Below are positions 15,190 to 22,495 of a stretch of 62,787 nt of DNA, piece after piece (the first letter of the stretch is position 1; every line of letters begins with the position of its first letter). The translations under genes and the position numbers were made by a program. The notes beneath the pieces are model-generated. The model saw nothing but the letters and a program-made list of their open reading frames with translations. It was not told the DNA's origin and did no database searches. Source of the stretch: a virus; IMG/VR virus record IMGVR_UViG_3300028423_000849, positions 1-62,787 of that record; one strand, written 5' to 3'.

Positions 15190-16125
15190 GTGGGAGGCGG
15201 CCGTGATATTGACATGCGTGTGGGCATGGCCATGCACATCATGTTCAACAGCGTAAAAAAAGCCTGGCGGGACTTTAATGGCGATCATGTAGTGTTCTGC
15301 TTGGAAGGACGCAGTTGGCGCAAAGACTACTATGAGCCTTACAAAAAGAACCGCAAAGCCATTGCCAACAAACGCACGCCCAAAGAAATCGAAGATGATG
15401 AGATCTTCTTTGAAAGCTACAATGCCATGGTAGACTACTTTCGCGACAAGACCAACGCCAGCGTACTGCAATGCAGTGATGCAGAGGCAGATGATCTTAT
15501 TGCTACCTGGATACAATCGCATCCCAACGACGATCATGTGATTGTGAGCACAGACAGCGACTTCCTGCAACTGCTTGCACCCAACGTGCGTCAGTACAAT
15601 GGCACCACGGAACAGATTATCTCATTGGAAGGCTACACAGATGCTAAAACAGGCAAGCCTGTGATAGACAAGAAAACAGGCGAAGCCAAAACTGTGCCAG
15701 AACCAGAATGGTTGCTGTTTGAGAAGTGTATACGTGGCGATACATCAGACAACATATTCAGTGCTTATCCAGGTGCCCGTAAAAAAGGTAGCAAGAACAA
15801 AACAGGCATGATGGAAGCATTTGAAGATCGCAACTCGGGTGGTTACAACTGGAACAACTTTATGTTACAGCGTTGGACAGACCACGAGGAAGCGGAACAC
15901 CGTGTCAAAGATGACTATGAGCGCAACAGACAACTTATTGACCTCACAATGCAGCCCGAAGAAATAAAACAAGCATGTACAAATGTCATGGAAGAGGCCA
16001 AAAATAAGCCTCATGTGCCTCAGGTGGGCATACACTTTATGAAGTTTTGTTCACAATGGAATTTAGTAAGACTCAGCGAAAACCCCACAGAATTTGCAGA
16101 AATACTCAATGCCGGACTACAGTAA
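15190..16125 (+). CDS. 5'-3' exonuclease / RNase H (flap endonuclease family), atypical N-terminus
   Basis: A 311-residue protein in the T4 RNase H/FEN size range (305). EGRSWRKDYYEPYKKNRK is the helical clamp region, DAEADDLIATWI carries clustered acidic metal ligands, and STDSDFLQLL plus GDTSDNI follow the family order. The conserved first Asp of the family (an N-terminal LIDxxx strand) is not visible: translation can start only at GTG 15190 or ATG 15214, and no coding sequence for that strand lies upstream in any frame before a stop. The near-perfect promoter ends 28 nt before 15190. It would remove RNA primers during replication. Confidence 0.85.
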   Translation: MGGGRDIDMRVGMAMHIMFNSVKKAWRDFNGDHVVFCLEGRSWRKDYYEPYKKNRKAIANKRTPKEIEDDEIFFESYNAMVDYFRDKTNASVLQCSDAEADDLIATWIQSHPNDDHVIVSTDSDFLQLLAPNVRQYNGTTEQIISLEGYTDAKTGKPVIDKKTGEAKTVPEPEWLLFEKCIRGDTSDNIFSAYPGARKKGSKNKTGMMEAFEDRNSGGYNWNNFMLQRWTDHEEAEHRVKDDYERNRQLIDLTMQPEEIKQACTNVMEEAKNKPHVPQVGIHFMKFCSQWNLVRLSENPTEFAEILNAGLQ

Positions 16126-16411
16126 CTCTGACAACTGGACCGAAGCCGAAAAGGCACAGTGGATACTTGAGAATCAATGGGATTCTTCTGCTATTACCTA
16201 TATCTACGAGCGTGTAGGAGATACAGTGTACCGCAGACCCATAGAAATAGAAGTATTACCGCCCTGGATGAGCAAAGACAGAGAAGCCTGTATCCAATTT
16301 CATGAAACAGAAGATCCGGATTTTTCGGGACCTAATATTGTGGTCACAGACTCAGAAGATACTGCCAAAGAGATCTTTGAAGCGATGTTTGGCGAAACCG
16401 CAGATAAATAA
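16109..16411 (+). CDS. Hypothetical protein
   Basis: A 100-residue acidic protein starting MPDYSNSDNWTEAEKAQW inside the end of the exonuclease gene; an in-frame ATG at 16094 would add five residues. It has a central strand-rich part (ITYIYERVGDTVYRRPIEIEVLPPW). The overlap suggests coupled translation. No family recognised. Confidence 0.6.
   Translation: MPDYSNSDNWTEAEKAQWILENQWDSSAITYIYERVGDTVYRRPIEIEVLPPWMSKDREACIQFHETEDPDFSGPNIVVTDSEDTAKEIFEAMFGETADK
16403..16410 (+). promoter_or_regulatory. Late promoter box GATAAATA
   Basis: GATAAATA overlaps the end of the previous gene and lies 26 nt before the ATG at 16436. Confidence 0.6.
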
Positions 16412-16435
16412 TCAACACGCACAGGAGTAACACAC

Positions 16436-16960
16436 ATGGAAAATCAGCAAGAAAAAACCATGCTCCAACAGATCTCAGATGTAGCCTGGTTGGTACATCA
16501 GGGAAAAAAGAATTTGGGCATTCTCAACAAAGATGTCCAAGAGCATTACACCTATATCACTGGCAAAGAGTTGGTGAGCTTTTCAGATGCGCACGAAGTA
16601 AAAAACCACTTTGGCAATCTCAGTCTTTTTGAGGAACAGACTTCTACTCCCACGCAAATACAAGACAAGTATTACATCAAAGGCTATGAAGTCAACTATG
16701 AAGAACCTTATGCACTGGAACCTAACCACCCAGACTACAGAGAAGACTTGCCGCTGTATACCAAAATCGAAGGCTCAGACGTCTACTATGCAGCAGGTTT
16801 CTACTGTGTGCATTTTGCCAAAGGCTGGAAACATGCACATGGCCCCAAACTGGCCACACTGGAAAAATATGGCTACGAAGGTCCATTCAAGTCAGAAATG
16901 GAAATGCGACATCGTCTCAAGATGCTCAACAGGCAAAAGCGTGTAGATGAAAGACCTTAG
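16436..16960 (+). CDS. Conserved phage hypothetical protein
   Basis: A 174-residue soluble protein with ribosome site AGGAGTAA. The C-terminal part (DLPLYTKIEGSDVYYAAGFY, GWKHAHGPKLATLEKY, YEGPFKSEMEM) is a block I associate with proteins widely conserved in T4-like cyanophages. Function unknown. A late promoter box precedes it. Confidence 0.7.
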   Translation: MENQQEKTMLQQISDVAWLVHQGKKNLGILNKDVQEHYTYITGKELVSFSDAHEVKNHFGNLSLFEEQTSTPTQIQDKYYIKGYEVNYEEPYALEPNHPDYREDLPLYTKIEGSDVYYAAGFYCVHFAKGWKHAHGPKLATLEKYGYEGPFKSEMEMRHRLKMLNRQKRVDERP

Positions 16961-17144
16961 GCAGTTCGAACAGCACCTACGTAGTCTCAGAGCACAGGGT
17001 AACACTGAAATAACAGTAAACATTGACATGCTGTTGAATATTCTCAGCCAAGCCAAGCATCGCAATGAGGACACCCAAGCTGTTTGGTCAGCCCCTAGAT
17101 CCATTCAAGTAGACGGCGGAGACTTTTCCAGTGATAACGGGTGA
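16947..17144 (+). CDS. Small hypothetical protein
   Basis: A 65-residue protein starting within the last codons of the previous gene (14-nt overlap). The first 45 residues are helical and charged (MKDLRQFEQHLRSLR). No recognised motif. Confidence 0.5.
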   Translation: MKDLRQFEQHLRSLRAQGNTEITVNIDMLLNILSQAKHRNEDTQAVWSAPRSIQVDGGDFSSDNG

Positions 17145-17379
17145 GCAGTTTCCCTTGGGATATCCGTGCAAAGGCTGTGATGTGAGATTTCAGCACGATT
17201 GGCATCTCAGAGGAGTTACTGGGTTACCGCAAGCTCAAATAGCAACAATCAACAGTTTGTGCAAAGGCTGGTGGAGTTGGAGATTCACTGATGGTCCTGC
17301 TTTGCACCTGGTGCTCAGCTTCGAACATGAAGACGATCTTGTGCAATGCAAGTTGTGTGTTGACACCAGCACTTGGTGA
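17131..17379 (+). CDS. Small Cys-pair protein
   Basis: An 82-residue protein from a GTG start overlapping the previous gene by 14 nt. It carries CKGC (residues 13-16) and CKLC near the C-terminus, which could bind a metal or form disulfides, and a central WWSWRF segment. The start is uncertain. Function unknown. Confidence 0.5.
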   Translation: MITGEQFPLGYPCKGCDVRFQHDWHLRGVTGLPQAQIATINSLCKGWWSWRFTDGPALHLVLSFEHEDDLVQCKLCVDTSTW

Positions 17380-17410
17380 AAACATAAAACAGTTGTTTAC
17401 AAGCTGATCA

Positions 17411-17418
17411 GATAAATA
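17411..17418 (+). promoter_or_regulatory. Late promoter box GATAAATA
   Basis: GATAAATA in the intergenic gap, 39 nt before the ATG at 17457. Confidence 0.65.
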
Positions 17419-17456
17419 CATGTGTACGCACACAAAGACCACAGGAGACAGTACAC

Positions 17457-17753
17457 ATGAGCAGGCCCAAACCCGAGGTGCTCCTTGAAGCAGTAAACAA
17501 AAACACCTACAAAGCAGAACAGGTTCTCAAAGCAGATGCCATCTACAGTGTGTTTTATGAAGGTTCGCCTATTAACCTAAGGACTCTCAATGTGCTGGTC
17601 AGCTATCCTGGTCCCAAGTACAAAAAAGTCAGCTTTTCAAACCCCGGACATGCTTTTAATCTTGCTGAACGTCTCAACAAGATCTTTGGCACAGATCAAT
17701 TTCAGGTGGTCAAGCTCACACAAGGCGAAGTTATCTCTGAAGACAGCGTATGA
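17457..17753 (+). CDS. Conserved phage hypothetical protein
   Basis: A 98-residue protein with ribosome site AGGAGAC. Segments YKAEQVLKADAIYSVFYEG and YPGPKYKKVSFSNPGHAFNLAERLNK resemble a small protein that recurs in T4-like cyanophage genomes, as I recall. No function is known. A late promoter box stands upstream. Confidence 0.7.
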   Translation: MSRPKPEVLLEAVNKNTYKAEQVLKADAIYSVFYEGSPINLRTLNVLVSYPGPKYKKVSFSNPGHAFNLAERLNKIFGTDQFQVVKLTQGEVISEDSV

Positions 17754-17763
17754 TCTTGCATAG

Positions 17764-18501
17764 ATGAGAAACATACTGTTAAAAAGTCTCTACAAAATAC
17801 ACAAGCAAGGCGATATGCCTGCTCCTTCTCGTGCAATGACCAGTGAAAAATCTTTTGCATGTTATCAGGAAATGCAAAAGCTGAGTGTTGAAAGTTTTAA
17901 GAGTCACATGGCAGGTAACTGGAGTCTAGTTGAGCTAGGTGGTTCTTTTGGCAACCTGCAACAAGCCTTCAAATACACCTTACACAAAACCAAACAGATA
18001 CACCAAGACAACTATCCCTGCAACATACTGTATGCAGACCCTGACGTGCTGTGCTTGGAACCCATTGATCCTTGGGGAGATCACAAAAATTTGGATTTTC
18101 ATGTGTTTGGTGCTGGCAATTGTGGCGTTAGATATTTCAAGAACAGCATGACCAACAAATTGTGGAAACATGCTATCTCTGTGTCACGAAAGTGGGACAA
18201 TCACAATTATAATTTTGAACAGGATCTCTATATTAGCCTTGAAAAACAAGCGATAAAACAGTTGTCTGGCACACTGGAAGACGCTGTGAGTGCATGTGAG
18301 CTCTGGAACCAAGTAGATCAAGTACCAAACATTGATGCAACGCACCAGGACTGCTCTAGCCAGGAGATCCACGACATGGTAGAACAATTAGAGTATCACT
18401 ATGATGTGCCAGTTGTGCATTTTCACTCGTCTAGAATTCCATGTGCAACACTGTTATTGATGAAAAAAGTATGGAAACATCATCAGCGCACACAGCAATG
18501 A
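17764..18501 (+). CDS. GT-A glycosyltransferase-like protein (DxD motif)
   Basis: A 245-residue protein. NILYADPDVLCLEPI (Asp at about 92 and 94) is a DxD nucleotide-sugar and metal site in the GT8/GT32 style. NFEQDLYISLE further on resembles the conserved acceptor-side segment, and VVHFHSSR is near the C-terminus, where such enzymes have a conserved His. No ribosome site is clear. The next gene overlaps its stop (ATGA). Confidence 0.6.
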   Translation: MRNILLKSLYKIHKQGDMPAPSRAMTSEKSFACYQEMQKLSVESFKSHMAGNWSLVELGGSFGNLQQAFKYTLHKTKQIHQDNYPCNILYADPDVLCLEPIDPWGDHKNLDFHVFGAGNCGVRYFKNSMTNKLWKHAISVSRKWDNHNYNFEQDLYISLEKQAIKQLSGTLEDAVSACELWNQVDQVPNIDATHQDCSSQEIHDMVEQLEYHYDVPVVHFHSSRIPCATLLLMKKVWKHHQRTQQ

Positions 18502-18881
18502 TCGCTATGCACAAAAAACTGCTTTCTGTGATACGCGACGATCTTGTAAAAATGCTCAGTAAAACACAAGAGTCCCAGGATTGCTCTGACAATTATCTGT
18601 TGAAAAAAATTTTCAAAAACCATCGCTACAACAAAACAACCAACCAACACCATGGCATACGATTGAGCACACTGGGCAATCAACTTCTAAGAAAGCACTA
18701 TCAAGCCTATGACTATGTGATAGATCACAAAGTGTCAAACAAATCTCTGTTGCTCATGGACCAACACATGACTTGGCCCTACTATGTGGGGAGAACACGT
18801 GTTAGCTTTTACAGCGAAAATGATGCAGCTTGGTTTTCTTTGAATGGCAAAAACCTAGATGATTATGCGGATTATTTGTAG
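18498..18881 (+). CDS. Hypothetical protein
   Basis: A 127-residue protein, start chosen at the ATG overlapping the upstream stop (ATGA); in-frame upstream starts exist within the glycosyltransferase gene. Basic N-terminal half, aromatic C-terminal half (MTWPYYVGRTRVSFYSENDAAWFSL). No recognised motif. Its stop abuts the HNH gene. Confidence 0.55.
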   Translation: MIAMHKKLLSVIRDDLVKMLSKTQESQDCSDNYLLKKIFKNHRYNKTTNQHHGIRLSTLGNQLLRKHYQAYDYVIDHKVSNKSLLLMDQHMTWPYYVGRTRVSFYSENDAAWFSLNGKNLDDYADYL

Positions 18882-19388
18882 ATGCACACCCTGATTCTAA
18901 ACAACGATGCAGCTCCTCTGAGTGTGATACCTCTGAGCACAGTGGACTGGCAGGATGCAATCACATATATGTATCTGGATCGTGTTACGGTGCTTGAGTG
19001 GTATGACGATTGGATTGTGAGATCACACCAATGGGAAACACGTGTGCCTGCAGTGATCATGTTCAAGAAGTTTATCAGACGCAATCTCAGGCCTAGATTC
19101 AGCAAATACAACATATTGCTCAGAGATCATTTCCAGTGTCAATACTGTGGCACGAGTCTCAGCAAAGACACTGCCACCATGGATCATGTGATTCCTGTGA
19201 GTCGCGGAGGCAAAACACACTGGAAAAACATTGTGAGCAGTTGTGGATCCTGCAATACTCACAAAGGCAACCGCTTGATTGCTCCCTCGACTCGGCCACA
19301 GATACCCACCTACTACGATTTAGCAGGTGTGCGAAAAGCCATGGGTATTGAGGTGTCACACCCCAGCTGGCAAGACTATATCAGCTAA
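18882..19388 (+). CDS. HNH endonuclease
   Basis: A 168-residue protein. C-x2-C (CQYC) is followed by TMDHVIPVSRGGKTHWKNIV and a second C-x2-C (CGSC) then NTHKGNR, the canonical HNH/zinc layout of the Cas9- or McrA-type HNH subfamily found in many free-standing phage and bacterial proteins. The N-terminal 75 residues (PLSVIPLSTVDWQDAI) match the usual extension of this family. It may be a homing-type or host-degrading nuclease. It starts directly at the previous stop. Confidence 0.88.
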   Translation: MHTLILNNDAAPLSVIPLSTVDWQDAITYMYLDRVTVLEWYDDWIVRSHQWETRVPAVIMFKKFIRRNLRPRFSKYNILLRDHFQCQYCGTSLSKDTATMDHVIPVSRGGKTHWKNIVSSCGSCNTHKGNRLIAPSTRPQIPTYYDLAGVRKAMGIEVSHPSWQDYIS

Positions 19389-19441
19389 GTGCTTGATTTT
19401 ACAGAGATTTTTCGGTCTGATCAAGCTGCGGTTGACAGGTG

Positions 19442-19450
19442 TGCTATACT
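19442..19450 (+). promoter_or_regulatory. Extended -10 promoter (TGcTATACT)
   Basis: TGC followed by TATACT, 34 nt before the ATG at 19484. A TTGACA at 19432 is only 7 nt upstream and cannot serve as its -35. Confidence 0.5.
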
Positions 19451-19483
19451 AGTAATACACAGTGAGAAATCAGAGGTACAATT

Positions 19484-19753
19484 ATGTCAGACAATGTTAT
19501 TCAGTTTCCTCAGGCTCCCAGTGAGCCCAAAGAGCCCAACACCACCTGGAGTTTCGAAATGCAAGATGAAACAGGCAGCATTTTTCAGGTGACCTATGAC
19601 ACAGAACACAGAGATCTACAGATGGTAGAAGTGTCAGATGGATATATCCAACACCTCTGTGAAAAACTCTGTGAGTGTGTGAAAAACAATCCCGAACTTG
19701 AAGAATATGTGTCCACCATGCTGGAACGAGCAATCAAGAAAATTTCCGGTTGA
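19484..19753 (+). CDS. Small acidic hypothetical protein
   Basis: An 89-residue acidic protein (MSDNVIQFPQAPSEPKEP) with ribosome site AGAGG. The C-terminal helix contains three Cys in LCEKLCECV. No recognised family. It stands between two promoters and probably forms its own unit. Confidence 0.6.
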   Translation: MSDNVIQFPQAPSEPKEPNTTWSFEMQDETGSIFQVTYDTEHRDLQMVEVSDGYIQHLCEKLCECVKNNPELEEYVSTMLERAIKKISG

Positions 19754-19777
19754 CAACCCCACAAAACCTGCTATAAT
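19750..19777 (+). promoter_or_regulatory. Sigma-70 promoter
   Basis: TTGACA at 19750-19755, a 16-nt spacer and TATAAT at 19772-19777, with TG one base ahead of the -10. It overlaps the end of the previous gene and is the first of two tandem promoters. Confidence 0.85.
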
Positions 19778-19831
19778 GTGTGTACATGTTAGGCGAACTG
19801 CTGACAACTACAATTTTCTATTGCATAGAGG

Positions 19832-19859
19832 TTGACACAGTGAGCTTTTCATGTATAAT
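19832..19859 (+). promoter_or_regulatory. Sigma-70 promoter (tandem)
   Basis: TTGACA at 19832-19837, a 16-nt spacer and TATAAT at 19854-19859. It lies 82 nt downstream of the first promoter and 75 nt before the small DNA-binding protein gene. Confidence 0.85.
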
Positions 19860-19934
19860 GTAGATAAGTTGGCAAAACGTCAACGACCGGCATATTGTAT
19901 GCCATTTTGTTTAACTACCAAAGAGGTAAAAACT

Positions 19935-20147
19935 ATGAGTAATGCAACGACCAAGAAAGCACGTGTATTGGAAGGTCTGCGCTCTAACAGCAACGGCTTG
20001 ACTGGCGCGCAAATTGAAGCACGTTATCGTGTTGGCAATGCAAGTGCTACAGTAAGTGACTTGCGCATGGATGGTGTCAACATCAACACTGTGCAGCGCA
20101 CTGACACAAAAGGTCGCACCAGGACTTTCTATAGTCTGGGTCGCTAA
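19935..20147 (+). CDS. Small winged-helix-like DNA-binding protein
   Basis: A 70-residue protein. KARVLEGLRSNSNGLTGAQIEARYRVGNASATVSDLRMDG is a helix-turn-helix layout and NTVQRTDTKGRTRTFYSL a beta wing, so a winged helix is likely. The start at 19935 follows AGAGG; the same frame extends to 19851 inside the promoter. Two perfect-type promoters lie upstream and a strong terminator downstream, so it forms a single-gene unit and may be an early regulator. Confidence 0.7.
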   Translation: MSNATTKKARVLEGLRSNSNGLTGAQIEARYRVGNASATVSDLRMDGVNINTVQRTDTKGRTRTFYSLGR

Positions 20148-20169
20148 GAGCAACTCTTAGACCGTCTGC

Positions 20170-20197
20170 AAAAGGCGCCCAGTGCGCCTTTTGTTTT
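20170..20197 (+). terminator. Rho-independent terminator
   Basis: AAAAGGCGC (20170-20178) and GCGCCTTTT (20184-20192) form a perfect 9-bp stem with a 5-nt loop followed by GTTTT. Confidence 0.9.
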
Positions 20198-20278
20198 GAC
20201 TAAAACGTCTGCCAAAGAGTCACAGAATAGCCACATTGTCATAAGTAGTGTGTCAATCAAACACACAGGAGACACGCC

Positions 20279-20572
20279 ATGAAAGCACTGATTCCCAGCA
20301 TCATAGATTTTGTCAAACGTGACTGGCAGGAAAGTCCTGTGCGCTGTGGGCTAGAAATTGCTGCTTGGTTTATGAGCATTGGTGCTGCTATTCTCATGGG
20401 TGTGACACTGCCCGATCCACCCTGGCTCATACTGTATCCGCTGTTTATTGTGCAATGCAGTATTTTTGCCTGGGCCAGCAGGACCCGCGGAAGCACTGGA
20501 TTGCTGGCAAATTACATGATTTTGGTCACAATTGACACCATAGCCTTGGGCAAATATCTCACTACTCTCTGA
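20279..20572 (+). CDS. Small multi-span membrane protein
   Basis: A 97-residue protein with ribosome site CAGGAG. Hydrophobic stretches near residues 25-41, 46-62 and 76-95 suggest three membrane helices; SPVRCGLEIAAWFMSIGAAI, DPPWLILYPLFI and LANYMILVTIDTI are segments I associate with a small membrane protein common in marine T4-like phages. Function unknown. It lies between a terminator and a promoter. Confidence 0.7.
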   Translation: MKALIPSIIDFVKRDWQESPVRCGLEIAAWFMSIGAAILMGVTLPDPPWLILYPLFIVQCSIFAWASRTRGSTGLLANYMILVTIDTIALGKYLTTL

Positions 20573-20603
20573 AAAACCCTGAGAAATCAAGGGGTTACAA
20601 CTG

Positions 20604-20631
20604 TTGACAATGACTCTTAATCTGCTACAAT
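20604..20631 (+). promoter_or_regulatory. Sigma-70 promoter with conserved leader, copy 1
   Basis: TTGACA at 20604-20609, a 16-nt spacer and TACAAT at 20626-20631 preceded by TGC. The leader downstream reads GTGTAGGTTAACAAAACA then GGAG, shared with the promoters at 22432 and 23700. Confidence 0.85.
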
Positions 20632-20665
20632 AGTGGTGTAGGTTAACAAAACAGGAGAGTAGCAA

Positions 20666-21115
20666 ATGGCTTATATCAACACACAAGACGTTAAACGCAT
20701 CCGAGAAGCACTCAAGGTGGCATTCCCAGAATTTCGCTTCAGTGTACGCAAAGGCTACGGCAGCATGTCTGTGACAGTGTCTATTCAGTCGGGTCCCGTA
20801 GACTTCTCAGATATTCACAACTATCGCGACGACTATGTGGATGTGAACCACTTTCACACCCACCAGTATGACAAACATCAGGAATTGTTTGATGCGATCA
20901 TTGCTGTGATCAAGCAGGCGCCCAGTAGCAAGTGGTACGACAAATCAGATGCACAGTATGACCATTTTGATACTGCATTTTATTTTCACCTGCATGTAGG
21001 ACAGTTTGACAAACCCTATGAGATCCGCTACCCCCGCAAGGGTATCTACCATGTGCCTGAGAGCTATATGCAACAGGCACAAACAGCACTTGCACTCACA
21101 GAGATGACGGCTTAA
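20666..21115 (+). CDS. LPD29-like phage protein
   Basis: A 149-residue protein with ribosome site CAGGAGAG. The N-terminus DVKRIREALKVAFPEFRFSV then KGYGSMSVTVSIQSGP resembles the Large Polyvalent protein-associated Domain 29 family, found in phages and mobile elements without firm function. Acidic, His-rich centre. It is driven by promoter copy 1 and followed closely by a small ORF. Confidence 0.6.
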   Translation: MAYINTQDVKRIREALKVAFPEFRFSVRKGYGSMSVTVSIQSGPVDFSDIHNYRDDYVDVNHFHTHQYDKHQELFDAIIAVIKQAPSSKWYDKSDAQYDHFDTAFYFHLHVGQFDKPYEIRYPRKGIYHVPESYMQQAQTALALTEMTA

Positions 21116-21130
21116 AAGGAGGAAAACATC

Positions 21131-21307
21131 ATGCCAGACTTTGAATTCATCTACGACGCCAACAACACTGCCGAAGAAAACTTTCAATGCTGGTACCAGC
21201 TCAATGCACAAGAGCGCGGTGCCTACAATGAGCAAATCATGAGCATTGACCAAGCACGTGAAGTTTTCAGCAAATATTTTGATGTAGATTTCGGTGGCAC
21301 AGAATAA
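21131..21307 (+). CDS. Small acidic protein (58 aa)
   Basis: A 58-residue ORF with a strong ribosome site (AAAAGGAGG) ten bases upstream. MPDFEFIYDANNTAEENF and the C-terminal SKYFDVDF are acidic and aromatic. It lies in the gap between the LPD29-like and methyltransferase genes. Function unknown. Confidence 0.65.
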   Translation: MPDFEFIYDANNTAEENFQCWYQLNAQERGAYNEQIMSIDQAREVFSKYFDVDFGGTE

Positions 21308-21313
21308 TACATT

Positions 21314-22435
21314 ATGCTGGAGCGAATCTATCAAACCTGGAACATAGAGCCTGCACACATCACAGGCGATGAGTTCACAGGCTACGAGCATCTGTACCCC
21401 AAGTTTGATCAGTTCACCAAAGAAGTCTATGATGCAGATCCTGAGGGCACCATTGAAGCAGTGTTTGATCTATATCGCAGCGTGAACCTGGTGCCCATGG
21501 ACTATTACACAGAAGCAGGCTTGATCAAAGCAATCCGTGACTTCCGTGACGCCAGCTACAAGAATGTCAGGGACCATCGCATAGGATTAGGCAACAACCG
21601 TGGTCAGAAGATCAGCAGGTTCCTGTTTCCCAACATGATGACTGCTGAGCCCAAAGGCCGTGGCAGCAACAGTCTCAGAGATCGCTTCCTAGACGATGCC
21701 AAACTGCGCAGAGCCATACGCATCTGTTTTGAATTTCGTGAAGGCAATGCATTGGTTTATCCCACAGCCATGCGCCGTTCTTTGGAGTTGGTCACTGGCG
21801 AAAATGTGCAGAACTTCAAGCCTCAGCATGCGCGTGCCATTGTGGAGTATCTGTGTCCTACATTGTGGGGTCGTGTGTACGACTACAGTTGTGGTTATGG
21901 AGGCAGGTTGTTGGGCATTACCAGCAGCAATCTCAGGTATGAGTATGTGGGCATAGATCCCAACACAGAAACCACAGAAAACTTGCAGCTACTAAATCAA
22001 TTCATTGAGCTGGCAGGTGGCACACCAGGTGAGATACATCAGAGTGTAAGCGAACAGTTTGTGCCTGAGCGCATAGACTGTGCATTTAGCTCACCGCCCT
22101 ACTTCAACTTGGAAAAGTATTCCGATGAACCCACACAGTGCATGAATCAGTTTCACACACTGGATGAGTGGTTTGAGGGCTATGTGGTTCCCACCATGAA
22201 GAACATACGCACAGGTCTCAACTCTGATGGTGTATTTGCTACCAACATTGCAGACTACAAGGTCCCAGGAGCAGAATTCCAAGTGGTTGATCGTTGGATT
22301 CACACAGCAGAACAACTTGGCTTTCGGCACACAGAAACCATCCGTATGATGCTGAATACCCGCCCCGGAGTGGGCAATGGCAAGCAGGATGGGGTAGAGA
22401 AATTCGAGGGAATTTATGTGTTTTCCAGAGGTTGA
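21314..22435 (+). CDS. DNA N4/N6-type methyltransferase
   Basis: A 373-residue protein. Motif IV is seen as SSPPYF near residue 259 (SPPY, more often N4-cytosine), and motif I as YDYSCGYGGRLLG near 190, followed by YVGIDPNTET. The order I then IV fits a beta-like class. The N-terminal 160 residues are unfamiliar and may read DNA. No restriction partner is adjacent. It might protect phage DNA from host nucleases along with the deazaguanine modification. Confidence 0.8.
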   Translation: MLERIYQTWNIEPAHITGDEFTGYEHLYPKFDQFTKEVYDADPEGTIEAVFDLYRSVNLVPMDYYTEAGLIKAIRDFRDASYKNVRDHRIGLGNNRGQKISRFLFPNMMTAEPKGRGSNSLRDRFLDDAKLRRAIRICFEFREGNALVYPTAMRRSLELVTGENVQNFKPQHARAIVEYLCPTLWGRVYDYSCGYGGRLLGITSSNLRYEYVGIDPNTETTENLQLLNQFIELAGGTPGEIHQSVSEQFVPERIDCAFSSPPYFNLEKYSDEPTQCMNQFHTLDEWFEGYVVPTMKNIRTGLNSDGVFATNIADYKVPGAEFQVVDRWIHTAEQLGFRHTETIRMMLNTRPGVGNGKQDGVEKFEGIYVFSRG

Positions 22436-22459
22436 CACCCCGGATATTTCGTGTACAAT
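22432..22459 (+). promoter_or_regulatory. Sigma-70 promoter with conserved leader, copy 2
   Basis: TTGACA at 22432-22437 overlapping the methyltransferase stop, a 16-nt spacer and TACAAT at 22454-22459. The leader GTGTAGGTTAACAAAACA then AAGGAG follows. Confidence 0.85.
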
Positions 22460-22495
22460 AGCAGTGTAGGTTAACAAAACAAAGGAGTAGTACAA

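Noticed and set aside
14806-15570. Minus-strand ORF of 254 aa across the exported protein and the exonuclease
   Set aside because: Crosses two plus-strand genes and a promoter; no motif or ribosome site.
19432-19437. TTGACA as a -35 for the promoter at 19445
   Set aside because: Only 7 nt from the TATACT box; the site is better explained as an extended -10 promoter.
20575-20596. Hairpin AACCC/GGGTT as a terminator
   Set aside because: Only a 5-bp perfect stem with no T run.
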